Assembly (NCBI GenBank): GCA_000470055.1 | Contig: HG326877.1 | Span: 248,001-312,000 of the forward strand | DNA length: 64,000 bases | Origin: Campylobacter coli 76339 | GTDB taxonomy: Bacteria; Campylobacterota; Campylobacteria; Campylobacterales; Campylobacteraceae | Reading direction: 5' to 3' | In this document: positions 1 through 9,562 of the stretch, piece after piece | Position numbering within the stretch: position 1 is the first letter of the stretch | Layout: each line of letters starts with the position of its first letter | Program-made: the position numbers and the translations under genes | Notes under the pieces: generated by a model | The model's database searches: none | What the model saw: only the letters and a program-made list of their open reading frames with translations | Told to the model about the DNA's origin: nothing

Positions 1-1309
1 TTGTTTTCAAAAGGCTATTATCATTTAAAAATGCCAAATGCTCATTTGCATTGAATTCTAATTCTTTTATCGTATTTTGCAAACTCATCGTTCTTTCACA
101 TAAAGGATAGATCAGTTTAATATCATGAATTTTAAATTTACAAGCATAAGCAAACATTTGATACAAATCACTTTGTGCTATGCCATGCTTTTTATCTTCA
201 TTGCTATCTGGAATTTTCCACTTAGTATCTAAAATCGTTTTATTTTCTATATACAAATCAGGCTTTAACATAAAGCATTTTTCACCCTTTTTTGAGATCA
301 GGTATTTTCCGCTGCTTTGAGTTTTGATATTTTGAGTCGGATTTGCTTTTTTTAGCATATGAGCTACATAATCTTCAAAAAGTTTTTCCATAGGAAAAAG
401 CAAGGCAAAAGCTTCATTTTTACCCTTATAAGGTGCAAAAGTTTGATTTTGCAAAAAGATCTTACACCAAGAAAGTAGATTTTCATAATAATCAAAATGT
501 CTTGAAATTTTATAAGTAAAATCTTTTTCATAATTTGTAGAAAATCCCACCTCATCAAACATTTCCAAAGCTTTGATGATTTTAAATTTATGGTGAGTGG
601 TTTTGGACTTTAAAAGATTTAGAGTGGATTTTATAAGGCAATTGGGCGCGATATCGAGCATAAATTCATCGCTTTGAGTGAAAAATCTTTCTTTATGAAC
701 TAAGTTTTGTTTTAAATGTTCGCTAAATTGCAATTTTCCTTTAAGAAATTTTCTATTTTCTTCAATGCTTATATAATCCTTTTTCAAACCCTTTTTATAA
801 ACCTCATCCAATTCATCCAAAAACATTGCGATAAAGATCTCTAGCAAAGGCATTTTAGAAATTTGCAAAGATGAAATTTGAGATTTTTTAAAAGGAGAAT
901 TTTTTAAGGTTTTTAGCATATTGATTAAAAGGGTTTTGGGATTGAAAGCAAAATCCTCTCCATAAAAATTCTCACTGGTTTTAGCTTGACTTATTTGATT
1001 TAAAATATAATTTTTTAGTAGTTTTTCTTTCGAGATAGTAGATAATTTACACTCTTTATCTTTATAACTGTCCAAATTTGTACATTTTGGTAAAATTTCT
1101 AAAACTCCACTTTTAGTTTGGATAATGCCTACATAATTTTTAGCTTTTAGGGTATTTTTGTTTTTAAAGCTTAGAAAATTTTCATTATTTTTAGCAAAAT
1201 CTTCTAGCTCTTGATAGAATTTTTTAGCCTTTTCTTTGAAAATTCCTTGCAAATCTTCTTTAGAAAAAGCTTGGTGTTCGATGATAGAAAAGGTGTTATT
1301 GTTTATCAT
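1..1309 (-). CDS. mcrC: McrC-like nuclease subunit of a McrBC restriction system (3' end beyond window)
   Basis: The frame is open from an ATG at 1309 to the window edge, about 436 codons, with no stop; the C-terminus lies outside. An N-terminal region with a G-V-I...L-E-I-L-P-K pattern is typical of McrC. Near residues 346-361 there is a PD-(D/E)xK nuclease core: K-P-D-L-Y-I, then I-L-D-T-K-W-K. In the family McrC supplies the nuclease and the McrB GTPase drives translocation. Its start overlaps the end of mcrB by 14 bases in another frame, so the two are translationally coupled. Target specificity cannot be read from sequence. Confidence 0.85.
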   Translation of the reverse strand, partial: MINNNTFSIIEHQAFSKEDLQGIFKEKAKKFYQELEDFAKNNENFLSFKNKNTLKAKNYVGIIQTKSGVLEILPKCTNLDSYKDKECKLSTISKEKLLKNYILNQISQAKTSENFYGEDFAFNPKTLLINMLKTLKNSPFKKSQISSLQISKMPLLEIFIAMFLDELDEVYKKGLKKDYISIEENRKFLKGKLQFSEHLKQNLVHKERFFTQSDEFMLDIAPNCLIKSTLNLLKSKTTHHKFKIIKALEMFDEVGFSTNYEKDFTYKISRHFDYYENLLSWCKIFLQNQTFAPYKGKNEAFALLFPMEKLFEDYVAHMLKKANPTQNIKTQSSGKYLISKKGEKCFMLKPDLYIENKTILDTKWKIPDSNEDKKHGIAQSDLYQMFAYACKFKIHDIKLIYPLCERTMSLQNTIKELEFNANEHLAFLNDNSLLKT

Positions 1310-3335
1310 TTTTTGATTGATTTTCCCCATCGTTATAAATGGCTTGATAAGTTTTTATATCGTTCCAAATTTCATTATCAAATGAAGCAATATTATAAAT
1401 AATCTTCTCGCTATCTACATTGTCTAAATTTTTTATTTTCTGTAGATATTTATCATCTTTTTCACATTTTTCAATCATACCATTATCATTTAAAACCGCG
1501 CTAATTAAAGCATAGTCATTATAAAAATACTCCTGCAAAAGCGGGATGATTTTATTTTGAAAAACTTTTTTTAAATCTTCCAAATTTTCAACATCTATAA
1601 AAAACGCATGTCCTATGGTTTTTTCTCTATCGAGCAAGTATTCCATACGAGCATTGATAGCTTCTAATAATTTTTGTAAATCTACACCTTCGCAATTATT
1701 AGACAATTTACTAACATCAGGCATCATCTCTATAAATTCAAATCTTCTTCTTAAGGCTGTATCAAGAGAAGTGATACTTCTATCAGCTGTATTCATAGTG
1801 CCTAGGATATATACATTTTTAGGCACTCCAAACTCATCTCTACTATAAGGCAATCTTACCTTTAGCTCTTCTTTCTCGCCTATTCTTTTGCTAGGTTCTA
1901 TTAAGGTGATAAGCTCACCAAAAATCTTGCTTACATTACCACGATTGATTTCATCGATGATAATGATAAATTTCTCTTTGGTATTATCTTTGACAATTTT
2001 TAAATCATTTAGTTGATTTATCCTTTCTAGTAAATCATTAGAGCTAATTCTATACAATCTATAAACGGTTTTTTGAACTAAAATTTTGCCATTATTTAAA
2101 TCAAGAATATTTATTTCTTCATCTTGAGAAATCCACCTAATCTCTCTATATGTTTGATATTCTTTATCTCCACTGTATTTAACATCACTTGCAATAACCC
2201 CGATACCCTTTATAGTTTCTGAGGTATTAAAAACACATACCAAATCTCCTATTTGCATATAATCTACAAAACTTATTATGCTGTTTTTGTCATTTGAACC
2301 TAAATTTAAAAAACGCTCATCTTTATATTTTGGAATATCATGCCAACCGATGCAAATTTTATTTTCTTTAAAACATTCCTCTCTTAAAAAACCCTTACTT
2401 CCTAAAGAAATTTTCCAAACTTTTGAATTTTTATCAACAGATATACCCTCATCCTTATTTATAGCAATTTCTCTTTCTTTGTTTAATGCTCTTTTATAAA
2501 GCTCTTTAAAAATTCCATCTTTTATTTCATATTCTATTTCTTTGGAATTGCCTTTTTCGCTGTCCATAATAGGCTTTATGCCTTCTACAAATTCTTCATA
2601 CCCATAGTTTTGATGAAAAGTTGTAAAGACTATTTGTCCATTTTTTACATACTCATCAAATTTAGCTTTTTTCTCATCTCTACTTTCTAAATTTTCGCCC
2701 AAGATTTCCAAAGCTTTATCTATAGTATGGTAAGTTTTTCCTGTCCCTGGAGGCCCATAAAGAATTTGATTTAAGGGTATATTTTTATTTTCCATTTCGC
2801 CTGATATTTGTTGCGTATCATTTTCTATTTCTGAATTTTTGTTTTCAGGTATGTTGTTATTTATATCTTGAATCTCATTTAATGGTAATTTTTCAAACCA
2901 TTGCATATTTAAAATAATTTTATCTACAATTAAATCAATATCATTACTTAAATTTGAATAATTATAAACCTGATAATTAAAACGTGTATTATACTTATCG
3001 ACTTTATTTTTTGCTAAGTAATTAATTGTCTTGTCTTCACTTTCTCCAATGCAAACAATAATTTCTCCATTTTCTCTTTTTATACCACAATATACATAAA
3101 CACCATAGGAAGCTTTATATTCTTGAGTATCTGTTCTTATAAATATAATCCATGGGATTTTAGATATAGTTCCTTTTCCATAGCTTAATTTAACGCAAAA
3201 ACCATAACTTTTTAAAAAATCAAAATTGACTATTTCATCTTTAGAGGACAACTTATCACTATTATAAGCATTGTGAAAAAAATCAATTAAATACTCTTTA
3301 AATTTATTTCTTTCCTTATCTAAAAATTTAATCAT
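1296..3335 (-). CDS. mcrB: McrB-like AAA+ GTPase with an inserted EVE/PUA-like domain
   Basis: About 679 aa. The N-terminal ~170 residues resemble the MrcB-type (DUF3578) DNA-recognition domain. The AAA+ module has Walker A G-P-P-G-T-G-K-T near residue 194, Walker B I-I-I-D-E-I-N-R-G near 457, the McrB signature G-T-M-N-T-A-D-R-S near 511 and an arginine-rich A-L-R-R-R-F near 527. Between Walker A and B, about residues 304-400, sits a separate domain with spaced W-K-I-S, I-G-W and G-I-G-V-I-A motifs resembling EVE/PUA modified-base readers; that assignment is inference. ATG at 3335 is chosen because AGAGG lies 6 bases upstream; an in-frame TTG at 3341 is possible. It works with McrC to cut modified or foreign DNA. 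Confidence 0.88.
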   Translation of the reverse strand: MIKFLDKERNKFKEYLIDFFHNAYNSDKLSSKDEIVNFDFLKSYGFCVKLSYGKGTISKIPWIIFIRTDTQEYKASYGVYVYCGIKRENGEIIVCIGESEDKTINYLAKNKVDKYNTRFNYQVYNYSNLSNDIDLIVDKIILNMQWFEKLPLNEIQDINNNIPENKNSEIENDTQQISGEMENKNIPLNQILYGPPGTGKTYHTIDKALEILGENLESRDEKKAKFDEYVKNGQIVFTTFHQNYGYEEFVEGIKPIMDSEKGNSKEIEYEIKDGIFKELYKRALNKEREIAINKDEGISVDKNSKVWKISLGSKGFLREECFKENKICIGWHDIPKYKDERFLNLGSNDKNSIISFVDYMQIGDLVCVFNTSETIKGIGVIASDVKYSGDKEYQTYREIRWISQDEEINILDLNNGKILVQKTVYRLYRISSNDLLERINQLNDLKIVKDNTKEKFIIIIDEINRGNVSKIFGELITLIEPSKRIGEKEELKVRLPYSRDEFGVPKNVYILGTMNTADRSITSLDTALRRRFEFIEMMPDVSKLSNNCEGVDLQKLLEAINARMEYLLDREKTIGHAFFIDVENLEDLKKVFQNKIIPLLQEYFYNDYALISAVLNDNGMIEKCEKDDKYLQKIKNLDNVDSEKIIYNIASFDNEIWNDIKTYQAIYNDGENQSKNDKQ

Positions 3336-3345
3336 ATGCAACCTC

Positions 3346-3633
3346 TTAGTCTACGATCGTAAAAAATTTACAATTTTTATAATATCTACGAAATTTTTCT
3401 CTATCTTTATTCATATTTTTTATATAAGTAAAGATAGGAGTTTTCCACCTATAACCTTGACTTTTAGTATGAAATTCATCTATCAATCCACCCTCTTGAT
3501 AAACATACACACTCATACCACCATTTTTTACAACTGCTTCTTTGAATTCATCCTCATCTTTTGGAAAATGGTAATACACATTACCATTTTTATCCGGATT
3601 GCTTATTTTCCAATCGTATTTATCTTCTAGCAT
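3346..3633 (-). CDS. 95-aa protein of unknown function heading the mcrBC operon
   Basis: Not recognised. It has an ATG start with AAAAGG seven bases upstream and ends 10 bases before the mcrB ATG, so it is probably cotranscribed with mcrBC. The protein is charged and rich in aromatic residues (Tyr, Phe, Trp), with no membrane segment, signal peptide or cysteine cluster. A role as specificity, control or accessory subunit of the restriction system is suggested only by position. Confidence 0.7.
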   Translation of the reverse strand: MLEDKYDWKISNPDKNGNVYYHFPKDEDEFKEAVVKNGGMSVYVYQEGGLIDEFHTKSQGYRWKTPIFTYIKNMNKDREKFRRYYKNCKFFTIVD

Positions 3634-3666
3634 TGTATGCCTTTTGAATTTTTGTGTTTAATTTTA

Positions 3667-3672
3667 ATTATA
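3667..3672 (-). promoter_or_regulatory. Probable -10 box for the mcrBC operon
   Basis: TATAAT on the minus strand, about 34 bases before the first ATG of the operon, in an AT-rich spacer after rimP. No clear -35 box is seen, as is usual for vegetative promoters of Campylobacter. Confidence 0.5.
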
Positions 3673-3706
3673 TAAAAGATAGGTAAAAATTTAAAAATCT
3701 AAATTT

Positions 3707-4150
3707 TTACCATTGTATGAAGGTTCTAGCTTTTTTGATATCGCTAAATTTTAAAGTAGTTTTTTCTTGATTTTCTAAATTTTCTAAAGTGATATTTTCA
3801 TCCTCTACGCGGATGATTTTTGCTTCGATTTTTTCTTTTTCATTGGTTGTGATTTTTACAAGCTCGTTGATACTTTTTGCAAAATGTTCTATCTTGCTAA
3901 GTTTTCTCTCAAGTCCTGCTGAAGATACTTCTAAAAAATACTCCCCACTTACAGGTGGTTCCACATCGAAAATAGGTGATAAAATTTCACTAAGCCTTGC
4001 GCAATCATCCAAATTCACACCCGTTCTTTCACCCTTTTCATCTAAGGGCTTCATCACATAAACGCGGTAAATTTTCTTGCCATTTTCGCTAGTTAATTCG
4101 CTATCATAAAGCTCTAAATTCACTTCTTTACACAAAGCTTCAAGATTCAT
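3707..4150 (-). CDS. rimP: Ribosome maturation factor RimP
   Basis: 147 aa, the usual size. RimP assists 30S subunit maturation in the cytoplasm. The centre carries the family's V-S-G-E-Y-F-L-E-V-S-S-A-G-L-E-R pattern (consensus YxLEVSSPGLdRPL), followed by a C-terminal SH3-like half. The start overlaps the end of rbfA by 11 bases; infB-rbfA-rimP is a conserved translation cluster. Confidence 0.95.
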   Translation of the reverse strand: MNLEALCKEVNLELYDSELTSENGKKIYRVYVMKPLDEKGERTGVNLDDCARLSEILSPIFDVEPPVSGEYFLEVSSAGLERKLSKIEHFAKSINELVKITTNEKEKIEAKIIRVEDENITLENLENQEKTTLKFSDIKKARTFIQW

Positions 4151-4502
4151 TTTTGTCCTTTTTTATTTTTTCAAAAAGTGCGTCCATATGGTTTTGATAC
4201 TCGAGTCTATCATCAAATTTAAAGTGAAAATTTGGACATCTATACCAGCCTTGTTCACTCATACAATAATTTTGCAAAGCTCTGCTCGCTTTTTTTAAAG
4301 AATTTAAAATCTTCTCTTGCTCGTGAGTATTAAAAAACATTTTATCAAGATATACAAAGGCATCGTATCTACCTTTTTTACACTCTACATCCACCACGCA
4401 AAGATTTTTCAAATTCTCATCATCTAAATTTGCCAAAGCTTCAGGGATAAGTTCTTTTAAGACGCTTTCGGTGCGAAGTTTTTTAATCTCACTTGGATTC
4501 AT
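4140..4502 (-). CDS. rbfA: Ribosome-binding factor A
   Basis: 120 aa, a KH-like fold protein acting in late 16S rRNA 5'-end processing and cold adaptation. Recognised from the N-terminal pattern with K-x-x-T/S-E-x-V-L-K-E-L and the central [15 protein letters not shown] strand, and from its place between infB and rimP. The ATG overlaps the infB stop as ATGA, indicating translational coupling. Confidence 0.93.
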   Translation of the reverse strand: MNPSEIKKLRTESVLKELIPEALANLDDENLKNLCVVDVECKKGRYDAFVYLDKMFFNTHEQEKILNSLKKASRALQNYCMSEQGWYRCPNFHFKFDDRLEYQNHMDALFEKIKKDKNES

Positions 4503-7069
4503 AGACTTGCTTGTTCCTCTACTTCTTTATAGCTTTCTATATAATCACCCACTCTCATATCATCACACCCTTCTATGCCGACGCCACATTCATAGCCTTT
4601 TGCCACTTCTTTAGCGTCATCTTTAAAGCGTTTAAGCGAGCTTACATTTCCTTCATAAACCACAACTCCATCACGGATAAGACGAATTTTAGCTCCGCGG
4701 TTAATCACGCCTTCAGTTACCATACAACCTGCAATTTGACCGATTTTTGGTACATTGATCACTTGTCTAATCTCTGCTTGTCCAAGCTGTTCTTCAGAGA
4801 TGATAGGACTCATCATACCACCTAGCAAGGCTTTTACATCATCAAGTAGATTATAAATGACATTATAAGTTTTTATTTCCACGCCTTTATCTTTAGCACG
4901 CTCTTTGATCTCTCCGGTTGGGCGTATGTTAAAGCCTAGTACGATAGAGTTTTCACTTGCACTTGCAAGCTCTATATCACTTTGGGTGATCCCCCCTACT
5001 CCACTGTGTATGATATTGACTTTAATTTCATCATTTCTAAGCTTTTCTAAGCTTGCTTTTAAGGCTTCTAACGATCCTTGCACATCAGCTTTTAAAATCA
5101 CAGGAAGGGCTTTTAAGTTTCCTTCTTTGATCTTCGCTCCAAGCTCATCTATGCTTACTTTAGTCGATTTGCTGAGTTCTTTTTGGCGGTTGTATTCGTG
5201 GCGCTTGTTAGCATACTCTCTTGCTTCTTTATCACTCTTTACTGCGATTAAAATTTCACCTGCATCAGCCACTTCGCTAAGCCCTACGATAACACCGCAT
5301 TCACCTGGTTTGATCTCTTTTAAAGCTTTGCCTTGATCATCGCTCATTGCACGCACTTTTCCATAAGCTTCACCTGCAACGATAGTACTTCCTACTTTAA
5401 GCGTTCCATTTTGCACGATGATAGTAGCCACCGCACCGCGTCCTTTTTGGATAGAACTCTCTATAACACTTGCTTTTGCAAAGCTTTTTGGATTGGCTTT
5501 GAGCTCTAAAATATCAGCTTGTAAAAGCACGATTTCAAGCAAATCTTCAATACCCATTCCCGTTTTAGCAGAAACTCCTACAAATTCATATGATCCGCCC
5601 CATTCTACTGGCATAATTTCCATTTCTGCAAGTTGAGTTTTTACCATATCAGGATTTGCAGCTTCTTTATCCATTTTATTAATCGCTATGATGATAGGCA
5701 CACCTGCTGCTTTAGCGTGATTGATCGCTTCTTTAGTTTGTGGTTTTACCCCATCATCTGCTGCTACAACGATGATAACGATATCTGTTATGCTTGCACC
5801 CCTTGCACGCATAGCAGTAAAAGCTTCGTGACCTGGAGTATCTATAAAAGTGATTTTACGCCCATTTTTTTCCACCATATAAGCGCCCACATGTTGAGTG
5901 ATCCCCCCTGCTTCACCACTAGCAACGCGAGATTTTCTGATATAATCAAGTAAAGAGGTTTTACCATGATCAACATGCCCCATGATAGTAATCACCGGTG
6001 CTCTACTTACCAAATCTTTCTCATCAACTTCTTCTTCATAGTCTTTTACATAATCAAACTCATCTGCTTCATTAATGATATTGATCTCTATGCCAAATTC
6101 AGCAGCTAAAATTTCAATCGCATCTTCATCTAAAAAATCATTTTTAGTTGTCATCATACCCAGCATGAAAAGTTTTGAAATCACTTCACTCACGCTTTTG
6201 CCTATCTTATCTGCAAATTCATAAACACGAATTTCTTTTGAAATTTCTACGCTCGAAACCGCTTCATTTTCTTTTTTCTCAACTTTTTTAGGTGGTTTTT
6301 TACGACTTCTTCTTTGAATTCCACCCTCAAGTCCGAGATTTGCTGAATTTCCAACTGATTGACGCAAAAAGTTAGGTGGTTTTTTCATAGTATTTTGTGG
6401 TTTTTCTTGTTCTTTTACACTAAAATCAGGTAAAACCACTACATCTTCATCTTCTAAAGAAATATCAGCAAAATCATGACCTTCTAAAAAGTCCATTTTT
6501 TCAGCACTTTCTTTTTTAGTCGCGACAAAAGGCTTTTTCTCTTTTTTCTTTTTCTTTAAATTTTCATCTGCATTTGAAAACATAGTTTTTAAACTAAGGC
6601 GTTCTTCATTTGAAGGAGTAGTAGCCTTTGGCTCTTCTTTTTTCGCAGCTTCTTCTTCATCTTTTTTCTTTTTAACGATCACAAGCCCTCTTCTTTTAGC
6701 TAAAGTCGCACTCGCTAAGCTCTCTTGAATGTTTTCTTTAGGTTCTTCAGGACTTTTTGGTTCAGGCTTTGCTTCTTCTACGACTTTAGCTGGAGCTTTT
6801 ACTTCTACTTCTTTGGATGATTTTTCTTCTTTTTTTTCTTCTTTAGGCGCAGCTTTAGCTTTTTTTACAGGATCTTGTTTTAAATTTTTCTTGAAAGCCT
6901 CAGGGATGATTTTGGTTTGTATATACTCATAAATTCCTGCTGCAACTTCGGGTTCTACAGCATTAGATGCGGTCTTGATATTTAATCCTAATTCATTTGC
7001 TTTCTCGATAATTTCTTTGCTATCATAGCCTAATTCTTTTGCAATTTCATGAATTCTAATTTTTGCCAT
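4499..7069 (-). CDS. infB: Translation initiation factor IF-2
   Basis: 856 aa. It delivers fMet-tRNA to the 30S subunit using GTP. An IF2-N motif starts the protein, followed by a long Lys/Glu-rich linker (about residues 60-300), a second IF2-N region and the G domain: G1 G-H-V-D-H-G-K-T near 363, G3 D-T-P-G-H-E near 410, G4 N-K-M-D near 463. The C-terminal tRNA-binding domains are complete. The start lies inside the 3' end of the ylxR-like gene (14-base overlap) and the end overlaps rbfA by 4 bases. Confidence 0.98.
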   Translation of the reverse strand: MAKIRIHEIAKELGYDSKEIIEKANELGLNIKTASNAVEPEVAAGIYEYIQTKIIPEAFKKNLKQDPVKKAKAAPKEEKKEEKSSKEVEVKAPAKVVEEAKPEPKSPEEPKENIQESLASATLAKRRGLVIVKKKKDEEEAAKKEEPKATTPSNEERLSLKTMFSNADENLKKKKKEKKPFVATKKESAEKMDFLEGHDFADISLEDEDVVVLPDFSVKEQEKPQNTMKKPPNFLRQSVGNSANLGLEGGIQRRSRKKPPKKVEKKENEAVSSVEISKEIRVYEFADKIGKSVSEVISKLFMLGMMTTKNDFLDEDAIEILAAEFGIEINIINEADEFDYVKDYEEEVDEKDLVSRAPVITIMGHVDHGKTSLLDYIRKSRVASGEAGGITQHVGAYMVEKNGRKITFIDTPGHEAFTAMRARGASITDIVIIVVAADDGVKPQTKEAINHAKAAGVPIIIAINKMDKEAANPDMVKTQLAEMEIMPVEWGGSYEFVGVSAKTGMGIEDLLEIVLLQADILELKANPKSFAKASVIESSIQKGRGAVATIIVQNGTLKVGSTIVAGEAYGKVRAMSDDQGKALKEIKPGECGVIVGLSEVADAGEILIAVKSDKEAREYANKRHEYNRQKELSKSTKVSIDELGAKIKEGNLKALPVILKADVQGSLEALKASLEKLRNDEIKVNIIHSGVGGITQSDIELASASENSIVLGFNIRPTGEIKERAKDKGVEIKTYNVIYNLLDDVKALLGGMMSPIISEEQLGQAEIRQVINVPKIGQIAGCMVTEGVINRGAKIRLIRDGVVVYEGNVSSLKRFKDDAKEVAKGYECGVGIEGCDDMRVGDYIESYKEVEEQASL

Positions 7070-7349
7070 TTAAAACTATCTCCTTTAAATTCTGCTGAGT
7101 GATTTTTGTATTTAAATTTTTGCAAGATCTAAAAAATGCTTTTTGCAAGACTTTGCCTTCACTCAAAATGCAAGTCTCACACAAATAAACACTGCGTCCA
7201 AAATCAAAGTCTTTATAAAGCTCGCCTTGAAAATGTTTAAATCGGTGCATACTTTTTTGCAAATATCGATTTTTACAGACTATACACATTCGAATAGGCT
7301 CATGTTTATCTTTTGTAAAATTATATCTTTTTTTTTCTTTTTTTAGCAA
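7056..7349 (-). CDS. ylxR: YlxR/RnpM family RNA-binding protein
   Basis: 97 aa, DUF448/YlxR family. The hallmark R-M-C-I-V-C-K sits near residue 20, and the gene is beside infB as in most bacteria. Homologues bind RNA; in Bacillus one modulates RNase P. The start appears to be TTG at 7349, with AAGG 8 bases upstream, overlapping the thrB stop; no ATG lies before the conserved motif. A later Met at residue 21 would destroy the domain, so TTG is preferred. Confidence 0.85.
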   Translation of the reverse strand: MLKKEKKRYNFTKDKHEPIRMCIVCKNRYLQKSMHRFKHFQGELYKDFDFGRSVYLCETCILSEGKVLQKAFFRSCKNLNTKITQQNLKEIVLNGKN

Positions 7350-8221
7350 ATTTTAAAGCCTTTATTGTCAAATTCCAAACAAAGAACTTTAAAATGTCCA
7401 AATTTCTGCTCCATTTTTTGAGCTAAATGCTTTGCATCATCTTTATATGCTAAATTAAAAAAGCTTGAGCCTGAACCTGAAAGCGTGCTCATTAAAGCCT
7501 TGTTTTCAAGAGCAAATTTTTGTACCTCAAAAAGCTCGGGTAAATTTTGCATTCTACGCGTTTGGTGCAATAAATCCTTACTAGCAAGAGCAAGTAAATC
7601 ATACTTTTTTTCCAAAAAACAAGCTGTAAGAAAAGAAGAATGACAAAGATTAAAAACACAATCTTTCAAACTCAAATTCGAAGGCAAGGCATTGCGACTT
7701 TGTTCTGTACTCATCGCTACATTAGGTACAACTACAACAGCGTTTAAATTTTCATCTAAATCTTTTTTTATACTGAAAACTTTTTCATTTTCTACCATGG
7801 ATACTACAAAGCCCCCAAGTGCTGCAGGAGCTATATTGTCAGGATGATTCTCGTATTTTAACGCTTCATTTAAAATTTTCTCTTTATCTGCTTTAAAACC
7901 CGCCATCTCATAGGCACTCGCAATAGCACCGATAATTACTGCCGAAGAACTGCCAAGTCCACGAGATAAAGGAATGCTATTATCAAAAACGAACCTGAAG
8001 TGATCTTTTTTACCACTTAATCTTTGATAAATTTCATTAAAAATACTTACAAAAATATTGTTTTTCTTAAGACTTAAATTTTCACTTCCTTCGCCATTGA
8101 CACTGATACTAAAAAAATTTGACTTCTCGATAATAGTATGATTAAAAAGTGCTAAACTCAATCCCAAACAATCAAACCCAGGGCCTAAATTTGCACTTGT
8201 AGCAGGTACTAAAATTTTCAA
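7343..8221 (-). CDS. thrB: Homoserine kinase
   Basis: 292 aa with a TTG start at 8221, chosen because GAGGA lies 6-7 bases upstream and translation then opens with M-K-I-L-V-P-A-T-S-A-N-L-G-P-G-F-D, the canonical GHMP-kinase N-terminus. The ATP-loop motif P-L-S-R-G-L-G-S-S-S-A appears near residue 85. It phosphorylates homoserine for threonine synthesis. A longer reading of 18 extra residues from 8275 is unlikely. Confidence 0.95.
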   Translation of the reverse strand: MKILVPATSANLGPGFDCLGLSLALFNHTIIEKSNFFSISVNGEGSENLSLKKNNIFVSIFNEIYQRLSGKKDHFRFVFDNSIPLSRGLGSSSAVIIGAIASAYEMAGFKADKEKILNEALKYENHPDNIAPAALGGFVVSMVENEKVFSIKKDLDENLNAVVVVPNVAMSTEQSRNALPSNLSLKDCVFNLCHSSFLTACFLEKKYDLLALASKDLLHQTRRMQNLPELFEVQKFALENKALMSTLSGSGSSFFNLAYKDDAKHLAQKMEQKFGHFKVLCLEFDNKGFKIC

Positions 8222-8237
8222 TTTTTTCCTCAATTCT

Positions 8238-8666
8238 TTAAATTGCAGATAAAAAGTAAAAAGGTAGATTATCATCTTTTTTATTAAGCTTGCTTAAATT
8301 TGGGGGCAAAAAAAACTCTCCAGCTGTATTTTCCTCCAAGACGATCTCCTCTTCTTTTTTCACAAAACACATATTTTTATGAGCGGCAATGGGTTGGTTG
8401 TTATTAAGCTCAAAAGCACTGATAGCAAAAAGGGGGATATTTTTCACTATACTCAGTGTGCTAAGACTTACATAAGAAATTTTAATCCCCATATAAGAGC
8501 CTGGACCATTAGCATAAATTAGCTCATCAAAGCTAAATTCCTTTAACAATATCTTTAAAATTTTTGGCACAAACTCGCTTGCCTTTTCTTCACTCTCTAT
8601 GCTTTTTACAAGCTTATCATCTTGATAAATACCAATCATCAAAGGCTTAGATAAGGCATTAAGCAA
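8238..8666 (-). CDS. tsaB: TsaB-like protein (tRNA t6A biosynthesis), short form
   Basis: About 142 aa, shorter than typical TsaB (around 230 aa), with the signature Y-A-N-G-P-G-S-Y-M-G-I-K-I (consensus GPGSFTGLRI). TsaB scaffolds TsaD in threonylcarbamoyl-adenosine formation at tRNA position 37. The marked start is TTG at 8666, which has no Shine-Dalgarno and cuts the first strand. Five codons upstream, an in-frame ATA at 8681 lies 7 bases after AAAAGG and would restore that strand. The true start is unsettled. Confidence 0.75.
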   Translation of the reverse strand: MLNALSKPLMIGIYQDDKLVKSIESEEKASEFVPKILKILLKEFSFDELIYANGPGSYMGIKISYVSLSTLSIVKNIPLFAISAFELNNNQPIAAHKNMCFVKKEEEIVLEENTAGEFFLPPNLSKLNKKDDNLPFYFLSAI

Positions 8667-8677
8667 TAATGAATTTT

Positions 8678-9562
8678 TTATGCAAAAACCTTTTCATAAG
8701 CTTTTTCATTTGCTTTTTCAAGAGTCACTATCTCATAAGCATCTTTATCTTTTAACACTTCCTTAGTGAGTAAATGATTTAAATGATGACTTCCAGCATA
8801 TGAAATATAATCTCCAAAAACACGGTACCCAAGCAAAGTCAAATCCCCAATCGCATCTAAAATTTTATGTCTTACAAATTCATCCTTAAAGCGCAAACCT
8901 TCAGGGTTTAAAATACGATTTTCATCGACAACTATAGTATTTTCCAAACTTCCGCCCAATGCTAAATTCATATCTCTAAGAGCTTGAACATCTTTTAAAA
9001 AGCCAAAAGTCCTAGCTCTTGCTATATTTTCTATATAGTTTTTCTTACTGAATTCAAAATTATAACTTTGTTCACCTATAACAGCATTGTCAAACTTGAT
9101 AGTATAATTAATACGCGGCTCTTTAGTCGGTGTTAAACGCACATATTTATCGCCATCTCTTACCTCTACAGGTTTTTTAATCACCATAATTTTTTTAGGT
9201 GCATCAAGCTCTTTAACCCCTGCTTCATCAAGCATCATACAAAAACTAATACTTGAACCATCCATCACCGGTGCCTCATTGGCATTTAAAACGATACGAA
9301 CATTATCGATCCCGTAAGCATTGATGGCACTCATTAAATGCTCTATGGTAGAAATAAACCCTCTTTCATCACCCAAAACCGTTGCCATTTGAGTATTGAT
9401 AACATTTTCAGGACTTGCCTTATAAGTGGCATTTAAATCACTTCTAAAAAAAACTATCCCACTATTTGCTTCTAAAGGCTCTAGGGTAATCTCTATAGGC
9501 TCTCCTTTATGAAGCCCTATGCCCACGCCTTTTACAGCTTTTGCTAAAGTTAATTGTTTCAT
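8678..9562 (-). CDS. lpxC: UDP-3-O-acyl-N-acetylglucosamine deacetylase LpxC
   Basis: 294 aa. Committed step of lipid A synthesis, a zinc amidase. Seen: T-L-A-K-A-V-K-G-V-G-I-G-L-H-K-G-E at the start, a zinc-ligand region H-L-M-S-A, and H-K-I-L-D-A-I-G-D carrying later zinc ligands. ATG at 9562 overlaps the TGA of the M23 peptidase gene (TGATG); a TTG one codon upstream is also possible. It ends just before the TsaB-like gene. Confidence 0.97.
   Translation of the reverse strand: MKQLTLAKAVKGVGIGLHKGEPIEITLEPLEANSGIVFFRSDLNATYKASPENVINTQMATVLGDERGFISTIEHLMSAINAYGIDNVRIVLNANEAPVMDGSSISFCMMLDEAGVKELDAPKKIMVIKKPVEVRDGDKYVRLTPTKEPRINYTIKFDNAVIGEQSYNFEFSKKNYIENIARARTFGFLKDVQALRDMNLALGGSLENTIVVDENRILNPEGLRFKDEFVRHKILDAIGDLTLLGYRVFGDYISYAGSHHLNHLLTKEVLKDKDAYEIVTLEKANEKAYEKVFA

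Noticed and set aside
4511-5953. Several plus-strand ORFs opposite infB
   Set aside because: They are antisense shadows of a strongly conserved gene, with no ribosome binding sites and compositions typical of reverse-frame reading.
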